A stretch of DNA of 64,000 bases from Prorocentrum cordatum (taxonomy: Eukaryota > Sar > Dinophyceae > Prorocentrales > Prorocentraceae), in the NCBI GenBank assembly GCA_963575745.1, contig CAUYUJ010012781.1:37215-101214 (forward strand). Reading direction: 5' to 3'. Below are positions 40,760 to 51,537 of this stretch, piece after piece; the first letter of the stretch is position 1, and every line of letters begins with the position of its first letter. The notes under the pieces are model-generated. The model saw nothing but the letters and a program-made list of their open reading frames with translations. It had not been told where the DNA came from and did not search any database. Both the position numbers and the translations under genes were made by a program.

Positions 40760-42690
40760 CTTCCAGCTGCCCACGGATGAGGTTCTAGCCTTGCAGTTCT
40801 TGCGAGGGAAAATGTTCCAGCCGCTGGTGCCGACAAGAAGGGGTGGCTCCAGCTTTCACTTTTTGCGAGGGAAGGTGTTCCAGTCGCCCACGGCGCCGGC
40901 TCCAGCCATGCACTTTTACAAAGCGCGAGCGTTCCAGCCGCACGCGGCGCAGGTTCCAACCGCACATGTTTACCCAGGGCCGCACCAGCAACAAATTCTC
41001 CAGCCGCCCACGGGTGATGCTCCAGCCTTCAATTTCTAGGAGGGAGCTTGTTCCAGCCGCCTGCGCCGACAAGAAGGGGTGGTTCCAGCCGCCAGCGTTT
41101 TCCCCCAAAAACGGCTCCAGCCGCCCACGTGTGAGGTTCCAGCCCCCAGTTGTTACGAGAGAAAGTGCTCCAACCATTTATGCCGACAAGAAAGGGGTGG
41201 TTCCAGCCCTCAGTCTTAAGGGAGGGAAAGTGTTCCAGCCGCCCACGGTGTCGGTTCCAGCTTTCACTTCGTACCCAGGCGAGTGTTCCAGTTGCCGACT
41301 GCGTGGGTTCCAGCTCGGCGAGAGCGCTACAGCCGCCCAGGGCGTGGGTTCCACATGTGTATTCTTACCCAGATCACACGTTTCAGCCGCACGCGGCGCA
41401 TGTTCCAGCCGTGCGCTTCCACCGAGCGCGATCCAGCCGCGCGCGGAACGGGCTCCAGCCATGCCTTTTTCGGGGCGCGATCGCTCCAGCCGCGCACGGC
41501 GTGGGCCGCAGCCATGCATGTTTTCCCAGCGCGAACGTTTCCAGCCGCACCAGCCACTGCTTCTCACGACGGAAAATGGTCAAGCCGCATCGCCCGATAA
41601 GAATTGGTGGCTTCAGCCTTCAGTTTGCACGAGAAGAAGTATTCAGGCCGCCCACGGGTGAGGTTCAAGCTTTCAATTTTCGCCAGGGAAGGTGCTCCAA
41701 CCGCCTATGCTGACAAGGAGGGGTTGGCTCCGGCCTTCAATTTCTATGGCGGGAAGTGTTCCAGCCGCCCACGGCGTTGGTTCAAGCCGCGCATTTTTAC
41801 CCAGCGCGAGTGTTCCAGCCGCCGACGGCGCGGGTCCAGCCCAGCGAGAGCGTTCCAACCGCCCGCGGCGCGGGCTCCAGCCATGTATTTCTACCCAGCG
41901 CGAGCGTCCCAGCCGAGCGCGGCGCGGGTGCCAGCCACGTCCTTTTTCCGGGCGCGAGCGTTCCAGCCGCACGCGGCGCGGGCTCCAACCATGCACTTTC
42001 TACGAGCGCGAGCGTTCCAGCCGCGCGCGGCGCAGGTTCCAGCCATGCGCGTTTACCCAGCGCGAGCATTTCCAGCCGCGCCACCCGCCAACTCTTACGA
42101 TGGGGAAGTCTCACCGACCGCCCATGCCGACCAGACAGGGCGGCTCCAGCCGCCAGCTCGCACGAGGGAGAGCGCTCCGGCCGCCCACGGGTGCAGCTCC
42201 AGTTCTTGCTTTCCCATGTTCGCGATGGGCAGTGGTCCAACCGCCCATGCCGGCAAGGGGGGCGCTCCAGGCGTTCCAGCCTTCCACGGCGTCGGTTCCA
42301 GCCACGGTTTGTTGCCCCACGCGAGTGCTCCCGCCGCCCACGGCGTGGGTCCCAGCTCAGCGAGAGCGTTTCTGCCGCCCGCGGCATTGGGTGCCAGTCA
42401 CGCATTGATGCACAGCGCGAGCGTTCCAGCCGAGCGCGGCGTGGGCGCCAGCCTTGCAGTTTTACCGAGCACGAGCGTTCCAGCCGCACGCGGCGTGGGC
42501 TCCAGCCATGTATTTGACGGAGAGCGAGCGTTCCAGCCGCACGCGGCGCAGGTTACAGCCATGCTTTGTGACGGAGCGCGAGCGTTGCAGCCGCGCGCGG
42601 CGCGGGCCCCAGCTATTGATTTTACCGAGCGCGAGCGTTTCCAACCGCACACGGCGCGGCTTGCAGCCATGCGTTATTACCGAACGGCGA
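40760..42690 (+). repeat. 54-bp minisatellite
   Basis: Unit approximates GCGAGCGTTCCAGCCGCACG, CGGCGCGGGCTCCAGCCATG, then CA(C)TTTTACCCAGC. It is more irregular before 41700 and regular after. Because 54 is a multiple of three, all frames stay open, giving an 18-residue repeat such as SVPAARGAGSSHVFLPSA. No start, splice or bias evidence that it is translated. Confidence 0.85.
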
Positions 42691-42744
42691 ACTTTCATTA
42701 GCTAATTGGCCCACTGATTGGCCAGTCAGTTGACTATTGCTGGT

Positions 42745-43737
42745 AGTGATATTTCAATGCGCATATCATATCGGGAGGATCTGGGTCCAGCGTCTTGTGC
42801 TCAACCTGATGACATCCGTAGCCGCGTTGATTCCAGTGGCGCGCTTTCCGAGCGCGCCATGGCGTGGGCCGATTCCGGCTGTGGACCGATCACCAGGACG
42901 GCGACTACCGACGACCGACGACCCGACCGACCGACCGACTGAAACGACGATAACCGACGACGACCGACGACAACTGATCGACAAACCGACCGACCGAGGC
43001 GACCACCGATGACGACCGTCGGACCGACCGACCGACAGACGAGCCCGCAGACTGACCCAATTTGGGAGCGAGGCGTGGATGCAATGCTAGGACCCCCGCC
43101 CCGCATGGCCCATCAGCCCTTCCCCCACCCCCCGACTTGATTATGTTTTTAAAGCCCTGAGTTGGGTGAGGTTCCAGCATGTTCCAGCCTTGAGATTTTA
43201 CGACAGGGCAGTGTTCCAGCCGCCCATACCGACAAGAAAAGGTGGTTCCAGTTTTCCGCTTGTACAAAGGAAACTGCTCCAGCCGCCCACGGGTGAGACT
43301 CCAGCCTTGAATGTTTACGAGGGGAAGTGTTCCAGCCGCCCATGCCGACAAGAAAGGATGGCTCCAGCTTCAATCTTCAAGACGGAAACTGCTCCACCCG
43401 CCCACGGCGTCGGCTCCAGCCATGCACTTTTCCTTAGCGCGAGTGTTCCAGCCGCCGACGGCGCGGGTGCCTGCTCAGCGAGAGCGTTTCAGCCGCCCTC
43501 GGCGTGGGTTCTAGCCGCGCATTCATACACAGCGCAAGCGTTCCCACCGCACGCGGCGCGGGCTCCATCCATGCACTACTACCGAGCGCGAGCGTTCCAG
43601 CCGCACGCGTCGTGGGTTCCAGCCATGCACCTGTACCGAACGCGAGCGTTTCCAGCCGCACACGGTGCGGGTTCAAGCCATGCGCTGCCATGGAGCCCAA
43701 GCGCTCCAGCCGCCCACGGCAAATCCCCATCAGCAAT
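42745..43737 (+). repeat. macro-repeat, unit 2 (shorter)
   Basis: The same order as unit 1: GGGTCCAGCGTCTTG, GCGCGCCATGGCGTGGGC, GACCGACGA array (42895-43040), ATGCAATGCTAGGACC, CCCCCGACTTG, then about ten minisatellite units. Confidence 0.8.
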
Positions 43738-43939
43738 TTAGTCCATTGATTGTGGCATTGCCTCCAGTAATGGCTCCTTGAAAAAGGATGCGGCTTCCAG
43801 AAAAAAATGGTATCTGATTATTGAATCGCTTCGCTCATTCCGCCGGCCCGTGATATGGCATCGCTGGATTTTGTCTGTGTGTTCGTTGCCCATGTTGCGC
43901 TCTTGGGGGCGGGTGTCGTTCGGACGCGTTGCGTGGGGA

Positions 43940-44660
43940 GTTTTGATGGTGAAGCAGTTCCCTGGGGGTCGTCTCTCGATGGGGCGAAATAGAGTCGTCG
44001 TCAAGATGCTTCTTTGGGGGGCCTCTTGGGGTCTGTTGAGAGGCCGTTCGGGGGCGCCTGGGAGACATGTTTGAAGCCTTCTGGGGCTTCTTTTGGGCCT
44101 CCTGGGAGTCTCCTGGGGCCTCTTGGCGACATCTTGGGGCCTCTTGGAGGCCTCTTGGGGCCTCTTTGGGACCTCCTGGGCGCCTTCTGGGACGGAGGGC
44201 TCCATTTTTGAGTTCTCGGTATCCCTCCTGAGTCCCTCTTGGGCCCGTCTTGGGGCCTCTTGGTCCGTCTTGGGCGGCACTTGGGCCGTCTTGAGGGCTC
44301 TCTTGGGTCGTTTCGGCGCCGTCTTGGGAGCTTCGTGGGCCGTCTTGGAGCGGTCTTGGGGGCCTCTTGGGCCGTCTTGGAGCGTCCGGAAGCCGAAAAA
44401 GCCAGAACACAAAAAACATCGAAAAAAACAATGAAAATCAACGATTTTGGCCTCTTGGGGCTCTCTTCGGAGGCCTCTTGGAAGGCTCTTGGGGCGTCTT
44501 GGAGGCCTCTTGGGCTGTCTTGGGGGCCTTTTGGGCCGTCTTGGGGTCATCTTCGGCGTCTTCGAGCGCTCTTTGGGCGTCTCGGGGGCCTCTTGGGCAG
44601 TCTTGGGGGCCTCTTGGGGCACTCTGAGCGCGCTCTGGGGAGCCTGAGAGGCCGCACCCA
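43940..44660 (+). repeat. family D degenerate array, copy 3
   Basis: About 700 bp of GGCCTCTTGGGG(C)C and GCCGTCTTGGG words, with an A-rich insert (AACACAAAAAACATCG) at about 44400. Confidence 0.8.
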
Positions 44661-44859
44661 GAAGGAAAACCATCTCTGAGTAGACTTGGTCGGGCGGCGA
44701 CCGGGCGTTGGTCGGGGTACTTTTCGCCGGGGGACCCCCAGGGGCCGCCCCGCGCGCGCGAACTAGAAATACTGTTAATACTGTTAACCAGTTACCGGAG
44801 ATCTTAGCACGCCCTGGCCCGTTGGGCCGGCGAATTAGATCCTTGATACGGGCGTTTTG

Positions 44860-45570
44860 GTGCGGCTTTCTTAATGGGGATGTTTTGGTTAAGGATCCTC
44901 TCAGTAAGGGCCCCCTGTAGCAAGGACTCTGTACTAACACTGTCTTTACTAAGGGTTCCTTACGGCGCGGGTGCCTTCTGTAAGAGGTCCCGAGTCAGGA
45001 CTAGTGGTAAGGAGCTCTTTCGTTAGAATTTTTGGGTGGTGATGGTGGGGCGAACAAACGAATACAATAGTCAGAATGTGTGACGAACTTCCCCCCCACA
45101 CACATGGCCACCACCACTGCCACTGGATTGGGATTTCGGGGACGGGCGCGTCTTCGCTGAAGCACAAAGCCTAGGTCGTGGCATGGGTCCAATAGCAAGG
45201 GATCTCAAATGAGCGTTCTTGTAGTGAGCGGTGCTGAGTACATTACAGATTTAGTTAGCAAGCCGTCCTTATAAAGGATGTTTTACTATCAAGGCGTCCT
45301 CCAAAACGGATCCCTTTTAGTGGGGGATCCTTACGAGGTTGCCTTCACTACGCGTTCGTTAGTAAAGGGGGGCCTTCAGCATAGGATTCTTATCAAAGAT
45401 GCCTTCAATGAGGAGCTATCTTGAGTAAGTACCCCTTCAGTAAAGATCCCTTTGCTTCCTTTGATAGTGGGTTTGGGTAATGATGCCATTCGCCAAGGAT
45501 CCTTGGCAGGGCTGCCATGTTTTAGGGACCCTTAGCAGGGATGCTTTTACTAAGGCCTCCTTGGTGATGG
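44860..45570 (+). repeat. degenerate AAGGATgCCTT array (H2)
   Basis: The same word family as H1 (AAGGATCCTCTCAGTAAGG, AAGATGCCTTCAATGAGG, AAGGATCC). 45030-45180 is a non-matching insert. Confidence 0.7.
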
Positions 45571-45730
45571 TGCCTTGAGCAAGGGCCCCACTCAAGGGCT
45601 GTTTGGGAGAGCCTGTGGAAGGGTCTGGCTTTGCACTCAGCTTCCCAGTCGCCGCCGCCGTCGCAGACGTCCTTGGTGGGGGACATTGTTGGGTTTTTTT
45701 CTTCCCCCCCCCCCTTCCTCCTTTCCCCAG

Positions 45731-45797
45731 AACGCCGACGTCGTGAGCGTGCACTGCGCCCAGACGTCTCGGCCCGTTCCCCACGACTGGCCCCCCA
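45731..45797 (+). CDS. candidate internal exon
   Basis: TTCTTCCCCCC through CTTCCTCCTTTCCCCAG| is a near-ideal acceptor. The frame NADVVSVHCAQTSRPVPHDW then PPIP has good third-position bias (about 80%). It runs into a reverse F copy at about 45798; no firm donor. Unknown protein. Phase (0) does not follow from 37873, so other exons or another gene are needed. Confidence 0.45.
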
Positions 45798-45905
45798 TCC
45801 CCCGAGTGGCCCGTTTTTTGTCGACGCCCAGCGGGCCTGGCAAGGGCCTCCGCGGGCCGTACCTTGCCAGCAGCCTTCCGCCGTGATTCTCTCACGACGC
45901 GAGGG
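45798..45905 (-). repeat. family F copy, minus strand
   Basis: GGCCTGGCAAGGGCCTCCGC and CAGCCTTCCGCCGTGATTCT. Confidence 0.55.
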
Positions 45906-46744
45906 GGGTCCACCGGGCGGGGCCAGGATCGCGGACGAATCCGCCTCAGAGCCTTCAGGAGTGCTTTCGGAGCGTTCCAGACCGCTCTGAGAAGGCCACG
46001 GTGCCCAACACAGTCTCCAGAGCCGGTGGGTCCCAGAGATCGCCAACTCGTCCTTTGTCCGATGTTGCCCCTGTCCTGGCTGCATCCAGGTCTGGGCCAG
46101 GGGGTCAGACGTCAGGCCCTGGTCCCATCCTGGGGCGCCTTCTGGCCAGAACGTCGAGGCGGACCCGGCCTGTGGCGGCCAGGAGTCCGTCCGAAGTTCC
46201 CCCCACAGGGAAAAGATATCCAAACGTGTTGGAAATTCGAACCTCGACAACGACGACGACGACGACGCCGCTGACGCGGGCCAGGACGACGACGACGACG
46301 AAGACGACGCGAGGCTGTCTGGGCGTTGGCACGTCCAGGCGTCCACCCAGTATTGGACGCCGCTCAGGCGTCCAACCGCCCACCCTGAGATCCGACGTTG
46401 CGAACAAAACGCAACAGCGCGCGAACAACCACGACCCGAGCCCTACAGACCCCCCCTTTCAGCTGCATTTTCCGGGCGGGATTCGATCTGCCATGGCCCT
46501 GGGACCCGACATTCGGGCGTTGCCAGAAGTGCTCCCTTGGCCCAAGGTGCCCCAAGGTGCCCCAAGTGCACCGCTCACGAGGCCCGTAGGGCCCCAGGGG
46601 CTCTAAAATGGAGCGAAAAGCTGGGGCACCTTGGGCCAGGGGCATTTTGAGCAACCCCCCGAGACACTGGGCGGAAACGCCCAGCGTGAAGAACTTCCAA
46701 CGCCCGACTTCGTACTGGACCCCCGACGCCACGAGTCTTGCACG
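45906..46744. other. no gene; GAC microsatellite and inverted words
   Basis: ACGACGACGACGACG at 46248-46310. TTGGCCCAAGGTGCCCC at about 46540 and its complement GGGGCACCTTGGGCC at 46622 could pair. Confidence 0.45.
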
Positions 46745-46900
46745 ACGTGACCCCCCCCCAGAAGTGCGGACCCCTTAACCCCGGGAGCGGTGTTTTCTCC
46801 TCCTCCATCGCTTCCTGACGCTCCCGAGGCCCAGCTGCGGTCCCTGGAGCCCCCGAAGATGGCAGAAAGCCTCCCGTCGCGATTCTTCCCAGCGATCGGG
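46745..46900 (-). repeat. family F copy, minus strand
   Basis: GCTTCCTGACGCTCCCGAGG, GGTCCCTGGAGCCCCCGAAG, CCTCCCGTCGCGATTCTTCC. Confidence 0.55.
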
Positions 46901-46937
46901 GGCCTGGGAACGCCCCGCCCCGCCCCGCGAGCCCGAG

Positions 46938-47150
46938 GAGTGGTGGGCGAGCCCGGGCCGCGGCGCGCGCCCCGGCGCCCTCCCGGCGGCTGCGCAGCCC
47001 GCCGCGGCGCCCGAGCGGAGCGGGGCGCGGTCGGGCCCGTGCGGCGCGGCGGCGGCGCCGCCGGCCGCCGCCGCGGCGGCGCCCGGGCGGCTGCTGCTCG
47101 CGCGCAGCGCGCCGCCGGGCCGCTGCGAGGCCGTCGCCGAGGACGAGCGT
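46938..47150 (+). CDS. candidate exon, Ala/Pro-rich
   Basis: After CCCGCGAGCCCGAG| the frame EWWASPGRGARPGALPAAAQ continues to GRLLLARSAPPGRCEAVAED with about 96% G/C third positions. Flanked closely by F copies on both sides. The donor may be GAGC|GTCGCG (47149) but is unsettled. Low-complexity composition makes this bias less decisive than usual. Confidence 0.35.
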
Positions 47151-47189
47151 CGCGCGCGCGCTTCCCCCGGGCCCCCCCTCGCGGCATAG

Positions 47190-47365
47190 GAGAAAGTCGC
47201 GACGGGAGGCTTCTCTCGCCGTTCTCGGCCTCGCGGGGGCCCAGACCCGGCCCGCGGGGGCGTCGGCAAGACGACGCAGAAGGAGAAGCGCGGTCCCGGG
47301 GAAGGGGTCCAGACCTCCATGCAGGGGCCCACGCCGCGAAGAGGTCACGGCGTCGGGGGTCGGGG
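47190..47365 (+). repeat. family F copy, GC-rich variant
   Basis: Collinear with 34146-34315, but A/T positions of that copy are replaced by G/C (AAAGTCGCGACGGGAGGC for AAATCATGACGGGAGGT). Confidence 0.65.
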
Positions 47366-47439
47366 AATTCGAGCGCAGCATGATCCCCACGCGGTGTCGT
47401 GAGGCTCTCGCTGTCTGCGTCGCTCTCCAGAGGAGGAGG

Positions 47440-47870
47440 GCAGACCTTAGCTGCCCTGATGCGCCCGTGCTGAAACGCAGCACGTGCCGTGCTCAAAACG
47501 TACGTGTTGACACGCTGCGTGTTGGCTCAACGTGTTGGCCCACGTTTTGGCGCACGTACCGCGCCAAACATACGTTTTCAATGTGATCGTTTTCTAATTA
47601 TATGTGGCCGATCGGCGCGGGACCTCGCACCCCCCCTCCCCCCCATGGAGTGCATCTTGGCTGTTTTGGGGGCTTGGTTTCAGGCAGCTGAAGTCCCCCC
47701 CATGGTGGACGAACTGTTCCAAGCAACCGCACGAAGCGGAGGTGTGGAGCCAGACCCCCCCCTCCTCCCCATGTCGAAACGCCGAATAGAAAAAGACGCT
47801 CACGATATACTTGTTGAGCTCCGTGTCAACACGCAACGGGTTGCGTGTTGCGTCTCGGGGCGGCCAAGGG
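47440..47870. repeat. CGTGTTGACACG words around Q copy 2
   Basis: ACGTGTTGACACGCTGCGTG on the left and CGTGTCAACACGCAACGGG on the right are inverted. Q copy 2 (47600-47790; CCGATCGGCGCGGGACC through GTCGAAACGCCGAATAG) lies between. Confidence 0.6.
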
Positions 47871-48009
47871 AGAGACCGATACCGATGCGATGCCGCTGCT
47901 CGTTCTGGGTCCTGAACAGAGTGCCTTTTTTTGTCCCCCTACTATAGGGACCCGGTCCCAAACCAGGGCTGAGGGCTCGCTTCCTCCCCAGACATGGTCG
48001 CGTCGTAGA

Positions 48010-48170
48010 AAGATCAGGACGCGCGGTGTTTCGCTATCTTCGACACGGGGGGGCCCTCGCCGGGCCCCGGGGCCGTCAACAAACGACTCGGGACGAAAAG
48101 CTGGTCCTGGGGAAAGGGTCGGGATTTCTGGGGACGCCGTCTTGGAAAAATCAGGACGTCGCATGTCTGG
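48010..48170 (+). repeat. family F copy
   Basis: GGGGCCCTCGCCGGGCCCCG, GACTCGGGACGAAAAGCTGG, GGGTCGGGATTTCTGGGG. Confidence 0.65.
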
Positions 48171-48327
48171 GTCCGGGCCCGCATGCGTCTTTGCTCAGGC
48201 CCCTGTGCATACTTCCTTCGCCTGCGGAGCCCTCGGGGAGGGCTTCTCGCCCTCGGCGGCGGGGTCCGCCTGTCGGCGTTCTGGCTTGGACGCGCCCCAG
48301 CACTAGCCCGGGGCTCTTGATCCTCGC

Positions 48328-48385
48328 ATGGAAGGCGGAGGAGGAGGAGGAGGAGGAGGAGGAGGAGGAGGAGGAGGAGGAGGAG
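48328..48385 (+). repeat. GGA microsatellite
   Basis: GGAGGAGGA for about 55 bp. Confidence 0.95.
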
Positions 48386-48587
48386 CACATCCCCTTCTTC
48401 GCGCCAGGAGCGAAAGCACAAAACAGGAGGTAACGGTTGTCGTCCGGTCTCGGCGTCATGGGGGCCCTGGCCGGGCTTCAGGGCCGCCGAGAACCCCTTC
48501 GAGGTGCTCAGCCGGCCCCGGGGGAGTGGTCGAGCCTTTCGCTGTGAAAGTCCAGCGCCGTCTCGGTGGTATTGTCTGTTCGCTGGG

Positions 48588-48655
48588 GGGCCGTTGTCGC
48601 CACGGTCGGATGCGCTTCGGGATCCTGGCCGGAGCGCCTCCTGGGAGGGGTCCAG
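48588..48655 (+). repeat. family Y repeat
   Basis: CCGTTGTCGCCACGGTCGGA through CTCCTGGGAGGGGTCC. Confidence 0.6.
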
Positions 48656-48774
48656 CAAACTTGTGGCTCCCCGCAGGACAGCCCTCGCACGGTTCTCGAG
48701 ACTCCGAGGCAGCACTGCGAGCCCAGGCAGAGCATGTAGCCGCTGCTCGAAAGCAAAAGCATCAAGGTATATCT

Positions 48775-49130
48775 CTTCGGAGGTCCGGGCGGACTTATTG
48801 GGCCAGCGCGGTGGGCCCCCCTGGCGGCGCCTCCAACGCCACCCAGGGCTCGCTTCGCGCGCCAGCTTTGGGGCAACGTACGACGCGAGTACGCCGGAGC
48901 TCGGGTTTGCCGACGCCTCTTGACGAGCGCGTCCTGGATTTTGACACTCCAGTTCTCGTGGGATGTCTGCAGCGGAAGTTCTCGTCACATTTCAGATGGG
49001 GTCTCGTCATTCTCATGATGGCCCCGTCAGGCCTACCCGAGTCCCCCGAAGCCGAGTCTCATGTCTCCCCGGCAGTCAGAGGGGGGTCCACCGCCGATCC
49101 GGTAAATCCATGCGGACCTCCGAGAGTTCC
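48775..49130. mobile_element. family K element, copy 2, split by element L
   Basis: Left half CGGAGGTCCGGGCGGACTTA, GGCGGCGCCTCC, GCGCGCCAGC. Right half GGGGGGTCCACCGCCGATCC, GCGGACCTCCGAG. L copy 1 sits between. Confidence 0.65.
48889..49070. mobile_element. family L inverted-repeat element, copy 1
   Basis: GGGGCAACGTACGACGCGAG at the left and CCGAGTCTCATGTCTCCCC at the right, with GACGAGCGCGTCCTGGAT and CAGTTCTCGTGGGATGTCTG inside, as in 50397-50605. Confidence 0.7.
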
Positions 49131-50061
49131 GGCTTGTGCTGCTGCATGTTCTTCGGAGGACAGGCCTCTCACAGTTCCTAAGTCTCCGAGCAGTACTTCG
49201 AGCCAAAGGCAGAATGCTTGCAACGGGAGGCGACTGCGTTCATGAGAGCGGATCATGTAAGGCCCAGCACGCATGCAGGAGAGACATTATTGTCTGCGCC
49301 CTCACCGACGGGGCAACGCGACTATATCGACGCGCGCTCTCAGCTGGCAGGGGCCTGGCGCATTCCTCGTGGCCCAAGCGGCAGCAATGAAGGACGACGA
49401 CAAAACGATGGCGGCCATTTCGCGTTCATGCGCGCTGCCGGTTGGCCGCAAAATTGGCACGCGTGCCACGACATCCGCACACGGTGGGGGCGTTCGCTCA
49501 GGAGCGTGCCCAGGAGGCTTCAGACCCTGGAGGACTCCTTGTCTGATGAGGGCGGCGGTGGTATCCATGGCCATATCCACGATTGGAGCTCCACTGGCTT
49601 CCAGACCCTGGACTCCTCATCGAAGGCTCCTTCATCTCGGGGGTGGACAGAACCCCCACCCTGACCACGTCGATGAGTGAATTGTCCGTTTTCGGTTCTC
49701 GCGCGGGCGCCGCGGCCGTCACTTGTCCAGGCCTGCGCCCGCCAGAGCTGGGCCCGAGGTCGCTTCCACCAGCCCGCGTCTTGCCGGAGGGGGCTCCGTC
49801 CATCCCCGATCCTCCAGTGCCCCCTCCGTGTCCCCACCACGCGTCCGAGCTCAGCCACAGGCCCACCCGCGCCCTCGCCCCTGGTCCTCCCCGTGCCTCG
49901 CCGCCTCGCCGCCCGCGGCGGGCCCTCGGGGTCTCCTTCGTCCTCGCGGCGTGCTCGGCTGCGCTCGCCGGCCCCGAACGGGCACGGGGCGCGCGCGCAC
50001 GCTTCCGCGGGGGTCGGCCCGCCCAGACCCCCTCGGGCAAGGACGATGGGCTTGGGTCCTC
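49131..50061. other. no gene assigned
   Basis: Mixed, GC-rich, many overlapping frames without bias. CCACGCGTCCGAGC-type text at 49840. Nothing repeated elsewhere was noticed. Confidence 0.35.
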
Positions 50062-50120
50062 CTCCTCCTCCTCCTCCTCCTCCTCCTCTTCGTCGTCGTC
50101 CTCCTCCTCCTCGTCCTCCA
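50062..50120 (+). repeat. TCC microsatellite
   Basis: CCTCCTCCTCC with TCGTCGTCG interruption. Confidence 0.9.
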
Positions 50121-50199
50121 CCTGCTTCCCCCCTCCAACTTATGGTGGTGGTGGTGGAAAACAGGCTCATCAAACGACAAAAGCATGACGGGCTTTTGT

Positions 50200-50350
50200 T
50201 TCTTTGGTTTTGCTGCTTTTGGCCTCAGGGGGGCCAGTTACCGGCCCTCGGGACCGTCAAACATCGAGATTCGGGACGAAGAGCCGCTCTAGGGGAATGG
50301 GCCGAGGCCTCGAGGGGTCGACGTAGTGAGCAGAGATCATGACGTCGGGG
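50200..50350 (+). repeat. family F copy
   Basis: TTTTGGCCTCAGGGGGGCCA, GATTCGGGACGAAGAGCCGC, GGGGTCGACGTAGTGAGC, CATGACGTCGGGGG. Confidence 0.7.
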
Positions 50351-50396
50351 GTTTTGGGTGCGTAGCAGATTTCAGGTATCGATCCCGAGTAGTCTC

Positions 50397-50605
50397 GGGG
50401 AAACGTAAGATTCGAGAACGCTGGGACTCGGGTTTGTCGATTTTTTTTGACGAGCGCGTCCTGGATGTTGACGGTCCAGTTCTCGTGGGATGTCTGCAGC
50501 GGGAGCTCGCGTCAAATTCCAGATTGGGCTTCGTCATTTTCATGGCTGGCCCCGTCAGACCAACCCGAGTCCCCCGAACCCGAGTCTTACGTCTCCCCGA
50601 TCGTA
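50397..50605. mobile_element. family L element, copy 2
   Basis: GGGGAAACGTAAGATTCGAG and CCGAGTCTTACGTCTCCCC are inverted ends. The interior matches copy 1 over about 150 bp. Confidence 0.75.
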
Positions 50606-50908
50606 TCAGCAGCGAAGGGGCGATTCCTAGGGAACGTATCGCAGCACCTGCTCAAAAGTTCTTCGTCCCTGCAGGAATGGGCGATTCGGCAGCGGACCGC
50701 CTGTTGTACCCATCCTTCCACTGAGAGACGGCTCCATCTCCAGAGCCCGTCGGACCGTGTGTCTCGGCAGCCCCCCAAGACAGCTTGAGCGAAGGAAGGG
50801 CGAAGCGATGGAGCGGATAGCAAATAGCAGGCTGCAGTGAGCGAGGAGCGAGAGGCGGATAGAAGGCTGTTGCTTCCACTCTGTCTTCCGCCAGTTGCTC
50901 CTTTGCAC

Positions 50909-51450
50909 CGTCCAGGAAAGCAGGGCTCGACCGTCAAACGGTGTGTTGTTGGCGACGCCGTGGGCCATTTTCGCGTGGGCCTCGCTCGGAGGGACACCAC
51001 AGCGATAGCGAAACGCACCGTTGAGTTCGAGCGTTGCAGCCGTCCAGGAGAGCAGGGCTCGACCGTTGAACGGTGTGTTGTTGGCGGCGCCGTGGACCTT
51101 TTCGTGTGTACCTCGCTCGGAGGGGCACCACAAAGACACCGGAACGCACCGTTGAGGTCGAGTCCCTGCAGGGTAGGGGTCAGGAGGAGAAAACACACAC
51201 ACACAGACACAATCGATCGTCGATCCCCAGGGGAGGTGTGTGGAGGGAAGACGAAATCAATTGGGGGCATCCTGGGATTACGTGTCTGTTTATTTGTGGT
51301 TCATTGGGCCCCTGGGAGGGTGGAGGGCGCCCTCCTCGACCTCATCCTTGCACGGGGCCTCCTACGCCGTGGACCTTTTTCTCGTGTGGACCTCGCTCGG
51401 AGGGGCACCACAACGACACCGGAACGCACCCGTGAGGTCGAGCCTTGAAG
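50909..51450 (+). repeat. 132-bp tandem repeat, interrupted by an A element
   Basis: Units start near 50909 and 51041 (CGTCCAGGA(A/G)AGCAGGGCTC). A partial third unit lies at 51360-51450 (CGCCGTGGACC, CTCGCTCGGAGGGGCACCAC). A copy 8 lies between the second and third. Confidence 0.8.
51179..51312 (+). mobile_element. family A element, copy 8
   Basis: GTCAGGAGGAGAAAACACAC, CGATCGTCGATCCCCAGG, GGGAAGACGAAATC, TTTATTTGTGGTTCATTGGGCCCC. The 3' end is altered. Confidence 0.65.
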
Positions 51451-51537
51451 GGGAGGGTGGAGGGCACCCTCCTCGGCCTCCTCCTTGCGCAAGGGCTTCC
51501 CACACCGCGGCTCTCCCTCGGTCGTGGGAGAACGAGT

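Larger units (their letters stand above)
40200..42700 (+). repeat. macro-repeat, unit 1
   Basis: Order: leader (GGGTCCAACGTCTTG...), SL-like word, CCATGGCGTGGGC, CGACCGACGA array (about 40330-40545), AATGCTAGGACC...CCCCCGACTTG, then the 54-bp minisatellite to about 42690. The same order recurs in unit 2 (42745-43737). Confidence 0.8.
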
